NCBI GenBank assembly: GCA_016303035.1
Contig: JAEDML010000043.1
Location: 1 to 8,845, forward strand
Source of the DNA: Clostridiaceae bacterium
GTDB taxonomy: Bacteria; Bacillota; Clostridia; Oscillospirales; Acutalibacteraceae
DNA length: 8,845 bases
Direction of reading: 5' to 3'
Position numbers and translations under genes: made by a program. The notes beneath the pieces were generated by a model that saw nothing but the letters and a program-made list of their open reading frames with translations, was not told the origin of the DNA and did no database searches. Of this stretch, positions 1 to 6,896 are shown in pieces. Every line of letters starts with the position of its first letter. The first letter of the stretch is position 1.

Positions 1-32
1 TGTGTTAATACTATATATAAGGAGTTTATACA

Positions 33-800
33 ATGAATAAAGCTAAAAGAGCCGCCGTAATAGCGGGAAACTGGAAAATGAACAAAACACCTAAGGAGAC
101 GACAGAGCTTATAAATGAGATGAAGCCGCTGGTAGCAGATGCTGACTGCAAGGTAGTGCTTTGCGTTCCCTTTATTGATATTCCTGCGGCTGTTGCCGCC
201 GCCGAGGGTTCAAATATTGAAATCGGCGCTGAAAATGTACATTTTAAGGAGAGCGGCGCATATACAGGCGAGATTTCCGCGGAAATGCTTACCCAGTCGG
301 GCGTTAAATATGTAGTCATCGGTCACAGCGAGAGAAGACAGTATTTCGGCGAGACCGACCAAACCGTAAATCTTCGTACGCTTGCCGCTTTAAACGCAGG
401 TCTTACTGCTATTGTATGCGTGGGCGAAACCCTTGAGCAGAGAGAGCTCGGCTACACCGAAACCCTGCTTAAGTATCAGACCAAGATGGCGCTTACAAAT
501 GTTCCTGCCGAAAAGCTTTCAAATGTTATTATTGCTTACGAGCCCGTATGGGCAATCGGCACCGGCGTTACCGCTACCGCCGAGCAGGCTGACGAGGGCA
601 ACGGCTATGTCCGTGCCGCTATTGCGGAAGCCTACGGCGAGGATGCGGCGGAGAGCGTTACAATCCAGTACGGCGGCTCTATGAACGCCAAGAATGCGGA
701 CGAGTTAGTTGCCAAGGTTAATGTTGACGGCGGACTTATCGGCGGCGCATCCCTCAAGGCTGTTGATTTCTCGGTAATCGTGAAAGCCGCAAGCAAATAA
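33..800 (+). CDS. tpiA: Triosephosphate isomerase
   Basis: Cytoplasmic glycolytic enzyme interconverting dihydroxyacetone phosphate and glyceraldehyde 3-phosphate; usually a dimer of TIM barrels. The 255-residue length is normal for the family. Visible catalytic elements are GNWKMN near the N-terminus (Asn13, Lys15), the VIGHSERR segment with electrophile His98, the AYEPVWAIGTG block with catalytic base Glu170 followed by mobile loop 6, and the phosphate-binding YGGSM (213-217) and GGASL (237-241) loops. A good Shine-Dalgarno, AAGGAG at 19-24, lies eight bases before the ATG. Loop 6 reads GTGVTAT, so Val179 replaces the common Lys in the hinge; the catalytic residues are all intact. It is followed after 53 bases by gpmI on the same strand, so it is probably part of a glycolytic operon (in related bacteria gap-pgk-tpiA-gpmI, recalled from family knowledge) that begins outside the window. 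Confidence 0.98.
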   Translation: MNKAKRAAVIAGNWKMNKTPKETTELINEMKPLVADADCKVVLCVPFIDIPAAVAAAEGSNIEIGAENVHFKESGAYTGEISAEMLTQSGVKYVVIGHSERRQYFGETDQTVNLRTLAALNAGLTAIVCVGETLEQRELGYTETLLKYQTKMALTNVPAEKLSNVIIAYEPVWAIGTGVTATAEQADEGNGYVRAAIAEAYGEDAAESVTIQYGGSMNAKNADELVAKVNVDGGLIGGASLKAVDFSVIVKAASK

Positions 801-810
801 TTTATATTTC

Positions 811-829
811 GGGCGGGCGATGCCCGCCT
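811..829 (+). promoter_or_regulatory. Intercistronic stem-loop between tpiA and gpmI
   Basis: Seven perfect GC pairs, GGCGGGC (812-818) and GCCCGCC (822-828), close a three-base GAT loop, extendable by a G-T pair. It starts 11 bases after the tpiA stop and ends 25 bases before the gpmI ATG. The downstream sequence TAATTTCTATTTT is T-rich but interrupted, so this would be a leaky terminator at best. It could equally be an mRNA-stabilising or processing element that sets the tpiA to gpmI ratio. The structure is seen; the role is inferred. Confidence 0.55.
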
Positions 830-853
830 AATTTCTATTTTCAGGAGAGCATT

Positions 854-2386
854 ATGAAAAAACCGATAGTTTTAACGATAATGGACGGTTTCGGTATAAA
901 TCCCGAAATTAAAGGCAACGCAATTTACACCGCAAAAACGCCGCGGCTTGATAAAATTTTTGCTGAATGTCCCAATACACAGATAGGCGCTTCGGGCATG
1001 GATGTCGGCCTGCCTGACGGGCAGATGGGCAACAGCGAGGTCGGTCACACCAACATAGGAGCCGGCAGGATTGTTTATCAGGAGCTTACAAGAATTACCA
1101 AGTCTATTGCCGACGGAGATTTTTTCAATAACGAAGCATTCTTAAAGGCTATTGATAACTGCAAAAAGAACGACAGCGCACTGCACCTAATGGGACTTTT
1201 GTCAGACGGAGGAGTTCACAGCCACATTGAACATCTTTACGGTCTTGTAGAGCTTGCAAAGCGTAATGGGGTTACTAAAGTCTACATTCACGCACTGCTT
1301 GACGGACGCGATGTACCACCTTCAAGCGCCGCGGATTATATAGACGGGCTTAACGCAAGGCTTAAAGAAATCGGCGTAGGCAAGCTTGCTACGGTTATGG
1401 GCAGATTTTACGGTATGGACCGCGATAACCGTTGGAACCGTGTTGAAAAGGCGTATGCCGCACTTGTTTACGGCGAGGGTGTCATGACCGATGACGCCGC
1501 CGCGGCAGTTCGCAAGTCCTACACCGAAAAGGATGAGGAGGGCAAGTTTATCACAGACGAATTTGTGCTTCCCACCGTTGTTTCGGGCACCGAGAGGATT
1601 AAAAGCGGAGACAGCGTAATATTCTTCAATTTCCGTCCCGACCGCGCGAGAGAGATTACACGCACCTTTGTTGACGATGATTTTAACGGTTTTGAACGCA
1701 GAGGCGGAAGGCAAAAGGTGTTTTATGTTTGCATGACGCAGTATGACGCTTCAATGCCTAATGTCGAGGTTGCCTTTAAACCGCAGACACTTGTAAATAC
1801 CCTCGGTGAATACCTTGCAAACAAGGGACTTACACAGCTTCGCATAGCCGAAACCGAAAAGTACGCCCATGTAACCTTCTTCTTTAACGGCGGACGAGAG
1901 GTTATGTTTAACGGGGAGGACAGAATACTTGTAAATTCTCCCAAGGTCGCAACCTACGATTTACAGCCGGAAATGAGCGCAAACGAGGTTTGCGACAAGG
2001 TTTGTGACGCTATTGAGAGCGGAAAGTACGATGTTGTAATTCTTAACTTTGCAAACTGCGATATGGTAGGCCATACCGGAATATTCGATGCGGCTGTAAA
2101 GGCGGTTGAAACGGTTGATAACTGTGTAGGCAGAGTAGCGGATTCCACACTTAAAATGGGCGGAGTTATGTTGCTTACAGCCGACCACGGCAACGCCGAC
2201 CGTATGGAGGATACCGACGGCTCGCCGTTTACGGCGCACACTACCAACCCGGTTCCGTTCGCGGTTATCGGAAAGCAGTGCAGTCTGCGCAAGGGCGGCA
2301 GGCTTTGCGATATTTCGCCTACAATTATCAAGCTGTTAGGGCTTGAACAGCCGGCTGAAATGGACGGAAAGTCCTTGATAGAATAA
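854..2386 (+). CDS. gpmI: 2,3-bisphosphoglycerate-independent phosphoglycerate mutase
   Basis: Cytoplasmic glycolytic enzyme converting 3-phosphoglycerate to 2-phosphoglycerate through a phosphoserine intermediate, with two Mn2+ ions. At 510 residues it matches the usual ~510-515. The alkaline-phosphatase-like metal site is complete: Asp11 (IMDGFG), nucleophile Ser61 in MGNSEVGH, then Asp403 and His407 (CDMVGH), Asp444 and His445 (TADHGNADR) and His462. The inserted phosphotransferase domain (~80-300) carries His122, Asp153/Arg152 (DGRD), Arg184, Arg190, and the RPDR pair Arg261/Arg264; Lys336 follows. AGGAG at 843-847, six bases before the ATG, is a good ribosome binding site. It is the last gene of the rightward glycolytic unit and runs into the terminators at 2416-2519. 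Dependence on Mn2+ makes activity pH- and metal-sensitive in related enzymes, which is family knowledge. Confidence 0.98.
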   Translation: MKKPIVLTIMDGFGINPEIKGNAIYTAKTPRLDKIFAECPNTQIGASGMDVGLPDGQMGNSEVGHTNIGAGRIVYQELTRITKSIADGDFFNNEAFLKAIDNCKKNDSALHLMGLLSDGGVHSHIEHLYGLVELAKRNGVTKVYIHALLDGRDVPPSSAADYIDGLNARLKEIGVGKLATVMGRFYGMDRDNRWNRVEKAYAALVYGEGVMTDDAAAAVRKSYTEKDEEGKFITDEFVLPTVVSGTERIKSGDSVIFFNFRPDRAREITRTFVDDDFNGFERRGGRQKVFYVCMTQYDASMPNVEVAFKPQTLVNTLGEYLANKGLTQLRIAETEKYAHVTFFFNGGREVMFNGEDRILVNSPKVATYDLQPEMSANEVCDKVCDAIESGKYDVVILNFANCDMVGHTGIFDAAVKAVETVDNCVGRVADSTLKMGGVMLLTADHGNADRMEDTDGSPFTAHTTNPVPFAVIGKQCSLRKGGRLCDISPTIIKLLGLEQPAEMDGKSLIE

Positions 2387-2415
2387 ACAGAAATGTAAAC
2401 AAAAAGGTTTATTAT

Positions 2416-2449
2416 AAGGGAGGCGCTTCTTAAAGAAGCTGTCTCCCTT
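2416..2449 (+). terminator. Bipartite hairpin after gpmI, possible weak terminator
   Basis: The outer stem AAGGGAG (2416-2422) pairs with CTCCCTT (2443-2449). After a small asymmetric internal loop, the inner stem GCTTCT (2425-2430) pairs with AGAAGC (2434-2439) around a TAA loop. Only three T residues follow on the + strand, so on its own it is a poor intrinsic terminator. It lies 30 bases after the gpmI stop and may act with the stronger hairpin at 2474-2506, or protect the transcript 3' end. Confidence 0.5.
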
Positions 2450-2473
2450 TGCTGTGTCACAGACAAATTTGAA

Positions 2474-2519
2474 ACGGCGGTGGGAGTTTATTACTCCCAC
2501 CGCCGTACTTGCGTTTTTT
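2474..2519. terminator. Strong bidirectional intrinsic terminator between gpmI and mnmG
   Basis: A perfect 14-bp inverted repeat, ACGGCGGTGGGAGT (2474-2487) and ACTCCCACCGCCGT (2493-2506), encloses the five-base loop TTATT. On the + strand the T-run 2514-2519 follows seven bases later. On the - strand the hairpin is followed by TTTCAAATTT. The position between two convergent genes, only 18 bases from the mnmG stop codon, suits a shared terminator for the glycolytic operon and the dnaD-like to mnmG operon. Confidence 0.85.
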
Positions 2520-2521
2520 AA

Positions 2522-4390
2522 TTATTTCGAAAGATAGATAAGCAGAACAGATACATCGGCAGGGCTTACGCCGGAAATTCTTGAAGCCTGCCCGATATTC
2601 GCGGGGCGCACGAGTTTAAGCTTTTCCACAGCTTCAAGCCGCAGTCCGTAAACGCTGTCGTAGTCAATATCGTCGGGAATAGCCTTTTTTTCAAGACGAA
2701 GCATTTCATCAACCTGCGCCTGCTGGCGTTTAATGTAGCCTTCGTACTTTATCTCGGTTTCGACCTTTTCGCGCACGCTTTTCGGAAGATTAGGGCGGTC
2801 AATATCGAATTTTTCCAATATATCATAGCCAAGCTGCGGTCGGCGTACAAGGTCAGATAACCGAATACCCGTGCTAATAGGAGCGGTGCCGCAGGCTTCA
2901 AGCAGTTTGTTAAGCGGCTCGCTCGGTGCAATAAAGGTATTATTAAGCCTGTCGATTTCCTTTTCCTTTTGCTCTTTCCTTTGCAGAAAATCAGCATATA
3001 CCTCATCGTCTATAAGCCCTAAGGAGCGCCCTATCGGCATAAGGCGTTCATCGGCATTGTCCTGCCTTAAAAGCAGACGGTATTCGCTGCGTGAGGTCAT
3101 CATTCTGTACGGGTCGGAACAGCCCTTTGTTACAAGGTCGTCTATAAGCGTCCCGATATACGATGAAGCGCGCGAAAGTATGAGAGGAGGCTTGCCCTGG
3201 ACCTTTAATGCGGCGTTTATTCCGGCAACAAGACCCTGAGCCGCCGCCTCCTCATAGCCTGAGGAGCCGTTAAACTGTCCCGCACCGTAGAGCCCCGGCT
3301 GTGACTTGATTTCAAGCGTTGCCGAGAGGGACAGCGGATCAATACAGTCATACTCTATCGCGTAGGCGTTTCGCATTATTTTAACATTTTCAAGTCCCTT
3401 TATAGTGCGGTAAAACTTAATCTGCACCTCTTCGGGAAGCGAGGAGGACATTCCCTGAAGATACATTTCTTCGGTTTCTGCGCCGCAGGGCTCTATAAAC
3501 AGCTGGTGCCGTTTTTTGTCCGCAAAGCGCACAATTTTGTCCTCAATGCTAGGGCAGTACCTCGGTCCTACGCCCTGTATAGTGCCTGAATAAAGGGGAG
3601 AACGGTTAAGGTTTTCGGTTATAACGCGCTTTGTTTCATCGTTTGTATAGGCTATATGACAAACCACGGTGTTTGTAGGCTTTTCCTTGGTAGAATAGCT
3701 GAACGGGGTTATTTCTTCGTCTCCCTGCTGTACATCAAGCGCTGAAAAATCAATACTGTTACGGTCAACGCGCGCAGGGGTGCCGGTTTTAAAACGGCGC
3801 AGGGGAAGCCCCAGTGCTTTTAATGAATCGGACAGCCGCTTTGCAGGGAAATTACCGTCGGGTCCGCTTTCGTAGTTGACTTCGCCGATGTAGACCCTGC
3901 CGCCTAAAAAGGTTCCGGTGGCAAGTATGACGGCTTTACAGCAGTAATCCGCGCCGAGATGTGTTATACAGTGCCAGCCATCTTCTTTTCTTTCAAGTGA
4001 GATTATCTCGCTTTGCTTAACATCAAGCCCTTTTTGAAGCTCAACCGCGTGCTTCATATATGCGCTGTAATTTCGGCGATCTATCTGCGCGCGCAGGGAA
4101 TGGACGGCAGGACCCTTGCCGAGGTTAAGCATACGGCTTTGCAGGGTGTTTTTATCGGCGGCTTTGCCCATTTCGCCGCCCAGCGCGTCAAGCTCGCGTA
4201 CAAGGTGACCTTTGGCTGTTCCGCCTATCGACGGGTTGCAGGGCATATTTCCCACCCAGTCAAGGCTGATGGTAAACATAACGGTTTTACAACCGAGCCT
4301 TGCGGAAGCCAGCGCCGCTTCAATCCCGGCATGTCCGCCGCCGATAACGGCGACATCAAAGCTTTCGGCTGTGTATGTTTTAAGTTCCAA
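2522..4390 (-). CDS. mnmG: tRNA uridine-5-carboxymethylaminomethyl(34) synthesis enzyme MnmG
   Basis: FAD-dependent enzyme that, with the GTPase MnmE, adds (carboxymethyl)aminomethyl groups to U34 in the wobble position of certain tRNAs. At 622 residues it is full length. It has the Rossmann FAD motif GGGHAG (17-22), the CNPSIGG block with Cys51, the KGPAVHSLRAQ block (~92-102), KTGTPARVD (201-209), GPRYCPSIEDK with the second conserved Cys279, the GYEEAAAQG FAD segment (378-386) and a helical C-terminal domain that contacts MnmE and tRNA. The start must be the TTG at 4390: an in-frame TAG lies six codons upstream, and the first internal Met (residue 49) is beyond the FAD motif. The gene begins 14 bases after the DnaI-like gene, is the last of its operon, and has neither mnmE nor rsmG beside it in this window. 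Confidence 0.97.
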   Translation of the reverse strand: MELKTYTAESFDVAVIGGGHAGIEAALASARLGCKTVMFTISLDWVGNMPCNPSIGGTAKGHLVRELDALGGEMGKAADKNTLQSRMLNLGKGPAVHSLRAQIDRRNYSAYMKHAVELQKGLDVKQSEIISLERKEDGWHCITHLGADYCCKAVILATGTFLGGRVYIGEVNYESGPDGNFPAKRLSDSLKALGLPLRRFKTGTPARVDRNSIDFSALDVQQGDEEITPFSYSTKEKPTNTVVCHIAYTNDETKRVITENLNRSPLYSGTIQGVGPRYCPSIEDKIVRFADKKRHQLFIEPCGAETEEMYLQGMSSSLPEEVQIKFYRTIKGLENVKIMRNAYAIEYDCIDPLSLSATLEIKSQPGLYGAGQFNGSSGYEEAAAQGLVAGINAALKVQGKPPLILSRASSYIGTLIDDLVTKGCSDPYRMMTSRSEYRLLLRQDNADERLMPIGRSLGLIDDEVYADFLQRKEQKEKEIDRLNNTFIAPSEPLNKLLEACGTAPISTGIRLSDLVRRPQLGYDILEKFDIDRPNLPKSVREKVETEIKYEGYIKRQQAQVDEMLRLEKKAIPDDIDYDSVYGLRLEAVEKLKLVRPANIGQASRISGVSPADVSVLLIYLSK

Positions 4391-4397
4391 AAATATA

Positions 4398-4404
4398 CCT
4401 TCTT
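4398..4404 (-). promoter_or_regulatory. mnmG: Ribosome binding site fixing the TTG start of mnmG
   Basis: On the - strand AAGAAGG sits seven bases before the TTG at 4390-4388 and immediately after the TAG stop of the upstream helicase-loader gene. This spacing supports use of the rare TTG start and suggests translational coupling to the upstream gene. Confidence 0.75.
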
Positions 4405-5370
4405 CTATTTGTCAGATATTTTCAGCTGACGGACATCGTTTCCTAAAAATTTTCTCGATTCATAATTGCCTATAAGTCTCGATACTATTCGCGGCGAATA
4501 GCGTTCCTCAATCTCCTTAACCGAAAGATTGGTGTTTATAACCGTTGGTTTGTGCGATAAAAGCCGCGTATTTATAAGGTTGTATAAAACCGATTTTGAA
4601 AAGGCAGTTGAAAATTCGGCTCCGAGATCATCAATCGCCAGCAAATCGCAGGTCAGCATAGTTTGAAGACCGTCGCTGTCGGAGGCACCGCCGAAACGCT
4701 CTTTTTCCGCAATATCAAAAAGATTTTGCGCCGAGCCGTATACAGGCATAAAGCCTTTTTTTATAACGCATGACACGATTGCAAGCGTGAGATGGGTTTT
4801 GCCAAGCCCCGTAGAGCCGAAGAAAAGCAGGTTTCCCGTCTTTTTGGGGTCAAAGCCCTCGGCATAATTTTTGCAAAGCTCATAAATGCCTGTCATTCGC
4901 TGCCGCGGTACAATGCCGTCCTTGTCGGGACTTTCGGAATAATAGTTTAGGTCGAAATTATCAAAACGGCAGTCGTTAAGCGGCATTTCTTCACATAGCT
5001 CGGCTATTGCAAGCTGCTTAGCAAGTTCCTTAACACAACTGCATATTTTACCGCCGATATATCCCGTATCATTGCAAAGGGGACAGTCGTACCTAATATC
5101 TTCTATACCGCATTTTTCAAGTAAGACCTTCTTTTCCGCAGATAAGGCTGTGGATTTATTTTTAAGTTCATTTAGTCTTACGCTGTCACCCGACATTGCC
5201 GTTAAAGCAAGGGCGGCGCCGCATTCACAGAGCGCGGTATCTATTTCCGAAAGTCTTTTGTTTGTAGTGTATGCCGCAGAAAGCAGCATATTGTGTTGTC
5301 TGCGCTTTTCTGAAAGGGAATTCTTCTTTATTTCAAACGCCTTTTTGTAGGTTTCCTCTCTTGATAGCAT
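4405..5370 (-). CDS. DnaI/DnaC-like AAA+ ATPase, putative replicative helicase loader
   Basis: Probable loader of the replicative DnaB-type helicase, acting in the cytoplasm during replication initiation and restart. Of the 321 residues, ~1-90 look helical and charged. Next comes a likely zinc-binding cluster, CPLCNDTGY...CSC, with Cys96, Cys99, Cys110 and Cys112. The AAA+ domain (~155-315) has Walker A GSTGLGKTH (Lys191), Walker B LLAIDDLG (243-250), a sensor-I type VINTNLS (277-283) and an arginine-rich PRIVSRL segment (293-299) placed like an arginine finger. The order of zinc domain then ATPase matches B. subtilis DnaI more than IstB transposition helpers. The ATG at 5370 has GGTGA upstream. 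The DnaD-like gene ends 14 bases before it and mnmG starts 14 bases after it, so the three are one operon. The symbol is left empty because dnaC and dnaI naming conflicts between species; the class is secure, the exact partner is inferred. Confidence 0.9.
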   Translation of the reverse strand: MLSREETYKKAFEIKKNSLSEKRRQHNMLLSAAYTTNKRLSEIDTALCECGAALALTAMSGDSVRLNELKNKSTALSAEKKVLLEKCGIEDIRYDCPLCNDTGYIGGKICSCVKELAKQLAIAELCEEMPLNDCRFDNFDLNYYSESPDKDGIVPRQRMTGIYELCKNYAEGFDPKKTGNLLFFGSTGLGKTHLTLAIVSCVIKKGFMPVYGSAQNLFDIAEKERFGGASDSDGLQTMLTCDLLAIDDLGAEFSTAFSKSVLYNLINTRLLSHKPTVINTNLSVKEIEERYSPRIVSRLIGNYESRKFLGNDVRQLKISDK

Positions 5371-5384
5371 AATTTCACCGCCGT

Positions 5385-6302
5385 TTATTTTTCGGAATTA
5401 AGTATTTTTTCAAACATATCTATATCGTATGAAGCAGAACTGCCGGAATTGTTCTCTTCGGTGCTGTGTCTTTGAATTTCATCAGGTGAGGTATAGCCTT
5501 TTTGGTGCCAGCTTTCGATAATTTTTGCCGTGTAGGCAAATGAAAATTTAGATTTTGCGTCTACGCATGCGTCGTAGGCGCTTTTCAGCAGCTCTGTGCT
5601 TATTTTCCAGTCGCATATCCAAAGGGAAGACAGCTCACGTTCCTTTTTGCTCGGCATTCTTCTCTCAATCCCAAAAGCGGAGCGGACTATATTCCACGCC
5701 TGATCTGATTCAGCCATTCTTGCAAGCTCCTCATCGGCAAGGGCTATACTGTCTATACCCCTGTTTACCCAGTCTATAGCCGTAGATTCTATAAAGCGTA
5801 TATTGCAGTGTCCGCGTTTTACGGCATACTGTATTATCAGCAGTATAAGCGAAACATCAAGTCCCTGATCCTCATACAGCCAAACAAGGGTGCTCGTCTC
5901 GTTCGTTTTAAGGTTGCGGCCCATTTTAATTTGTGCTTCACGGAGCATATATCGTATTTTGGGGTCCTCAAGTCCGCGCTTTGCAACATCGCCGCGCTCT
6001 GGCTTTAAGCTGCGAAGTACGCTTTTTTCGGATTTTTGAGCTTTCTTTTTTGGCGGATTTTCTTCTTTAGGCAACAAAATACCGGCGTCTGCCCAGTAAA
6101 GCAGCGCCTCTTTAACATCGTATTCCTTTACTCCGGTATTCTCCGAAATTTCCTTTTCCGAAAGCTCGTTTGACATATTTCGCAGTATGTAAATTATAAC
6201 CTTGATATGCTCGGGCTTTGCAAGCTTTAAATATCTGTCAACAACCGAGGTCGGAATTGTAAATACTGCGGAAAAGGAGGTCGGATTTATATAATAATCC
6301 AT
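5385..6302 (-). CDS. DnaD-domain replication protein with two C-terminal DnaD/DnaB_2 repeats
   Basis: Likely primosomal DNA-remodelling protein working with the adjacent helicase loader, by analogy with B. subtilis DnaD and DnaB. The 305 residues split into an N-terminal winged-helix region (~30-78, with a recognisable SEKEISENTGVKEYDVKEAL helix-turn-helix), a basic linker (~80-110 with KKK and KPERG) and two repeats of the DnaD C-terminal fold. The first repeat is ~114-185; the second is ~200-272. The second holds a textbook YxxxIxxxW motif (Tyr257-Trp265). The first has a variant with Phe170 and Thr174 in place of Tyr and Ile before Trp178. The tail (~275-305) is polar and acidic. Two repeats resemble B. 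subtilis DnaB more than single-repeat DnaD. It is the first gene of the operon; the ATG at 6302 has GGTGAG five bases upstream and a strong promoter just before it. Confidence 0.88.
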   Translation of the reverse strand: MDYYINPTSFSAVFTIPTSVVDRYLKLAKPEHIKVIIYILRNMSNELSEKEISENTGVKEYDVKEALLYWADAGILLPKEENPPKKKAQKSEKSVLRSLKPERGDVAKRGLEDPKIRYMLREAQIKMGRNLKTNETSTLVWLYEDQGLDVSLILLIIQYAVKRGHCNIRFIESTAIDWVNRGIDSIALADEELARMAESDQAWNIVRSAFGIERRMPSKKERELSSLWICDWKISTELLKSAYDACVDAKSKFSFAYTAKIIESWHQKGYTSPDEIQRHSTEENNSGSSASYDIDMFEKILNSEK

Positions 6303-6329
6303 AAACTCACCAAAACTTAAATTACAGTA

Positions 6330-6358
6330 ATTATATCAGTTAAAGCGCATATTGTAAA
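6330..6358 (-). promoter_or_regulatory. Sigma-A type promoter of the dnaD-like/dnaI-like/mnmG operon
   Basis: On the - strand a -35 box TTTACA (6358-6353) and a consensus -10 box TATAAT (6335-6330) are separated by exactly 17 bases, and TG one base before the -10 makes it extended. Transcription should start near 6323, about 20 bases before the ATG at 6302. The spacing and near-consensus boxes make this the most convincing promoter in the window. There is no operator-like palindrome next to it. Confidence 0.82.
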
Positions 6359-6374
6359 TAGTGCAAAATTTTCT

Positions 6375-6893
6375 TTAAATTTTATTGCGGTTGAAAATAT
6401 TATATTTTTTAATTATTAAATAGAAGGGGATACCGAATGCGTAGCATACTATAAGCTCCGATACGCCTATTTCAAGACCTGAAATAAGAAAGCCCCAAAG
6501 GCTGAAGCCGTCATCAAGCAGGAACCACGAAATTTCAAAGCCTATTACAACGGCGTTGATTATAACGGGGGGAAGCATTGCAAGCAGCGGCAGACCCTTA
6601 AACCGAATATTGCGAAGATAATATGTAAGTATTGCCGCAATAAGTGTAGCTAAGGTGCCGAATATCATATCAAGAGCGTTAAACGAGCCGATATTTGCAA
6701 TAAAGCACCCTACAGTAAGCCCGGGAATCGCCGCAGGCGTAAATATCGGCAAAAGAGTTAAAACCTCGGAAAGTCTTAACTGTATCGGTCCGTAGGCTAT
6801 TCCGAACGCACCGCAGAGAAAGGTGAGCCCTGCATAAGCCGCGGCAATAAGGGCGCCTGTTACTATAAAACTGATTTTTGCATTGTTTTTCAT
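6375..6893 (-). CDS. queT: QueT-family queuosine-precursor transporter (ECF substrate-binding subunit)
   Basis: Small membrane protein predicted to capture a queuosine precursor (preQ0/preQ1 or related) and import it with a shared energy-coupling ECF module encoded elsewhere. The 172 residues are almost all hydrophobic, with about five or six membrane spans (roughly 9-30, 44-66, 76-93, 101-124, 133-140 and 145-162). Family signatures are GPIQLRLSE (35-43), the TPAAIPGLTVGCFIAN block (52-67), the DMIFGTLATL block (75-84) and an acidic GFEISWF (118-124). It is the last gene of a tight series: ATG at 6893 is only three bases from the rnhA stop, and its GGAG ribosome site lies in the final codons of rnhA. 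I see no preQ1-riboswitch-like leader directly before it. Substrate is inferred from family; the fold assignment is firm. Confidence 0.88.
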   Translation of the reverse strand: MKNNAKISFIVTGALIAAAYAGLTFLCGAFGIAYGPIQLRLSEVLTLLPIFTPAAIPGLTVGCFIANIGSFNALDMIFGTLATLIAAILTYYLRNIRFKGLPLLAMLPPVIINAVVIGFEISWFLLDDGFSLWGFLISGLEIGVSELIVCYAFGIPFYLIIKKYNIFNRNKI

Positions 6894-6896
6894 ATT

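Noticed and set aside
2452..2462. CTGTGTCACAG palindrome as a regulator site
   Set aside because: It lies between terminators at the 3' ends of convergent genes with no promoter nearby.
1322..2466. Several long - strand ORFs (up to 170 residues) opposite gpmI
   Set aside because: They lie antisense to a full-length gpmI with complete active site, lack family resemblance and good ribosome sites, and mirror its codon pattern.
4013..4429. 138-residue + strand ORF opposite the start of mnmG
   Set aside because: It is a shadow of mnmG, which carries all expected motifs in the other strand; no domain is recognisable.
5149..5157. DnaA-box-like TGTGGATTT, and TTTTCCACA in mnmG
   Set aside because: Isolated one-mismatch hits inside coding sequence, no cluster and no A/T-rich unwinding region, so not an origin.
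4405..5370. IstB-type transposition helper instead of a helicase loader
   Set aside because: There is no transposase or terminal repeat nearby, an N-terminal zinc cluster precedes the ATPase, and a DnaD-family gene is adjacent.
6361..6379. AAAATTT/AAATTTT inverted repeat after queT as a terminator
   Set aside because: All A-T pairs and no following T-run, so too unstable to terminate transcription.
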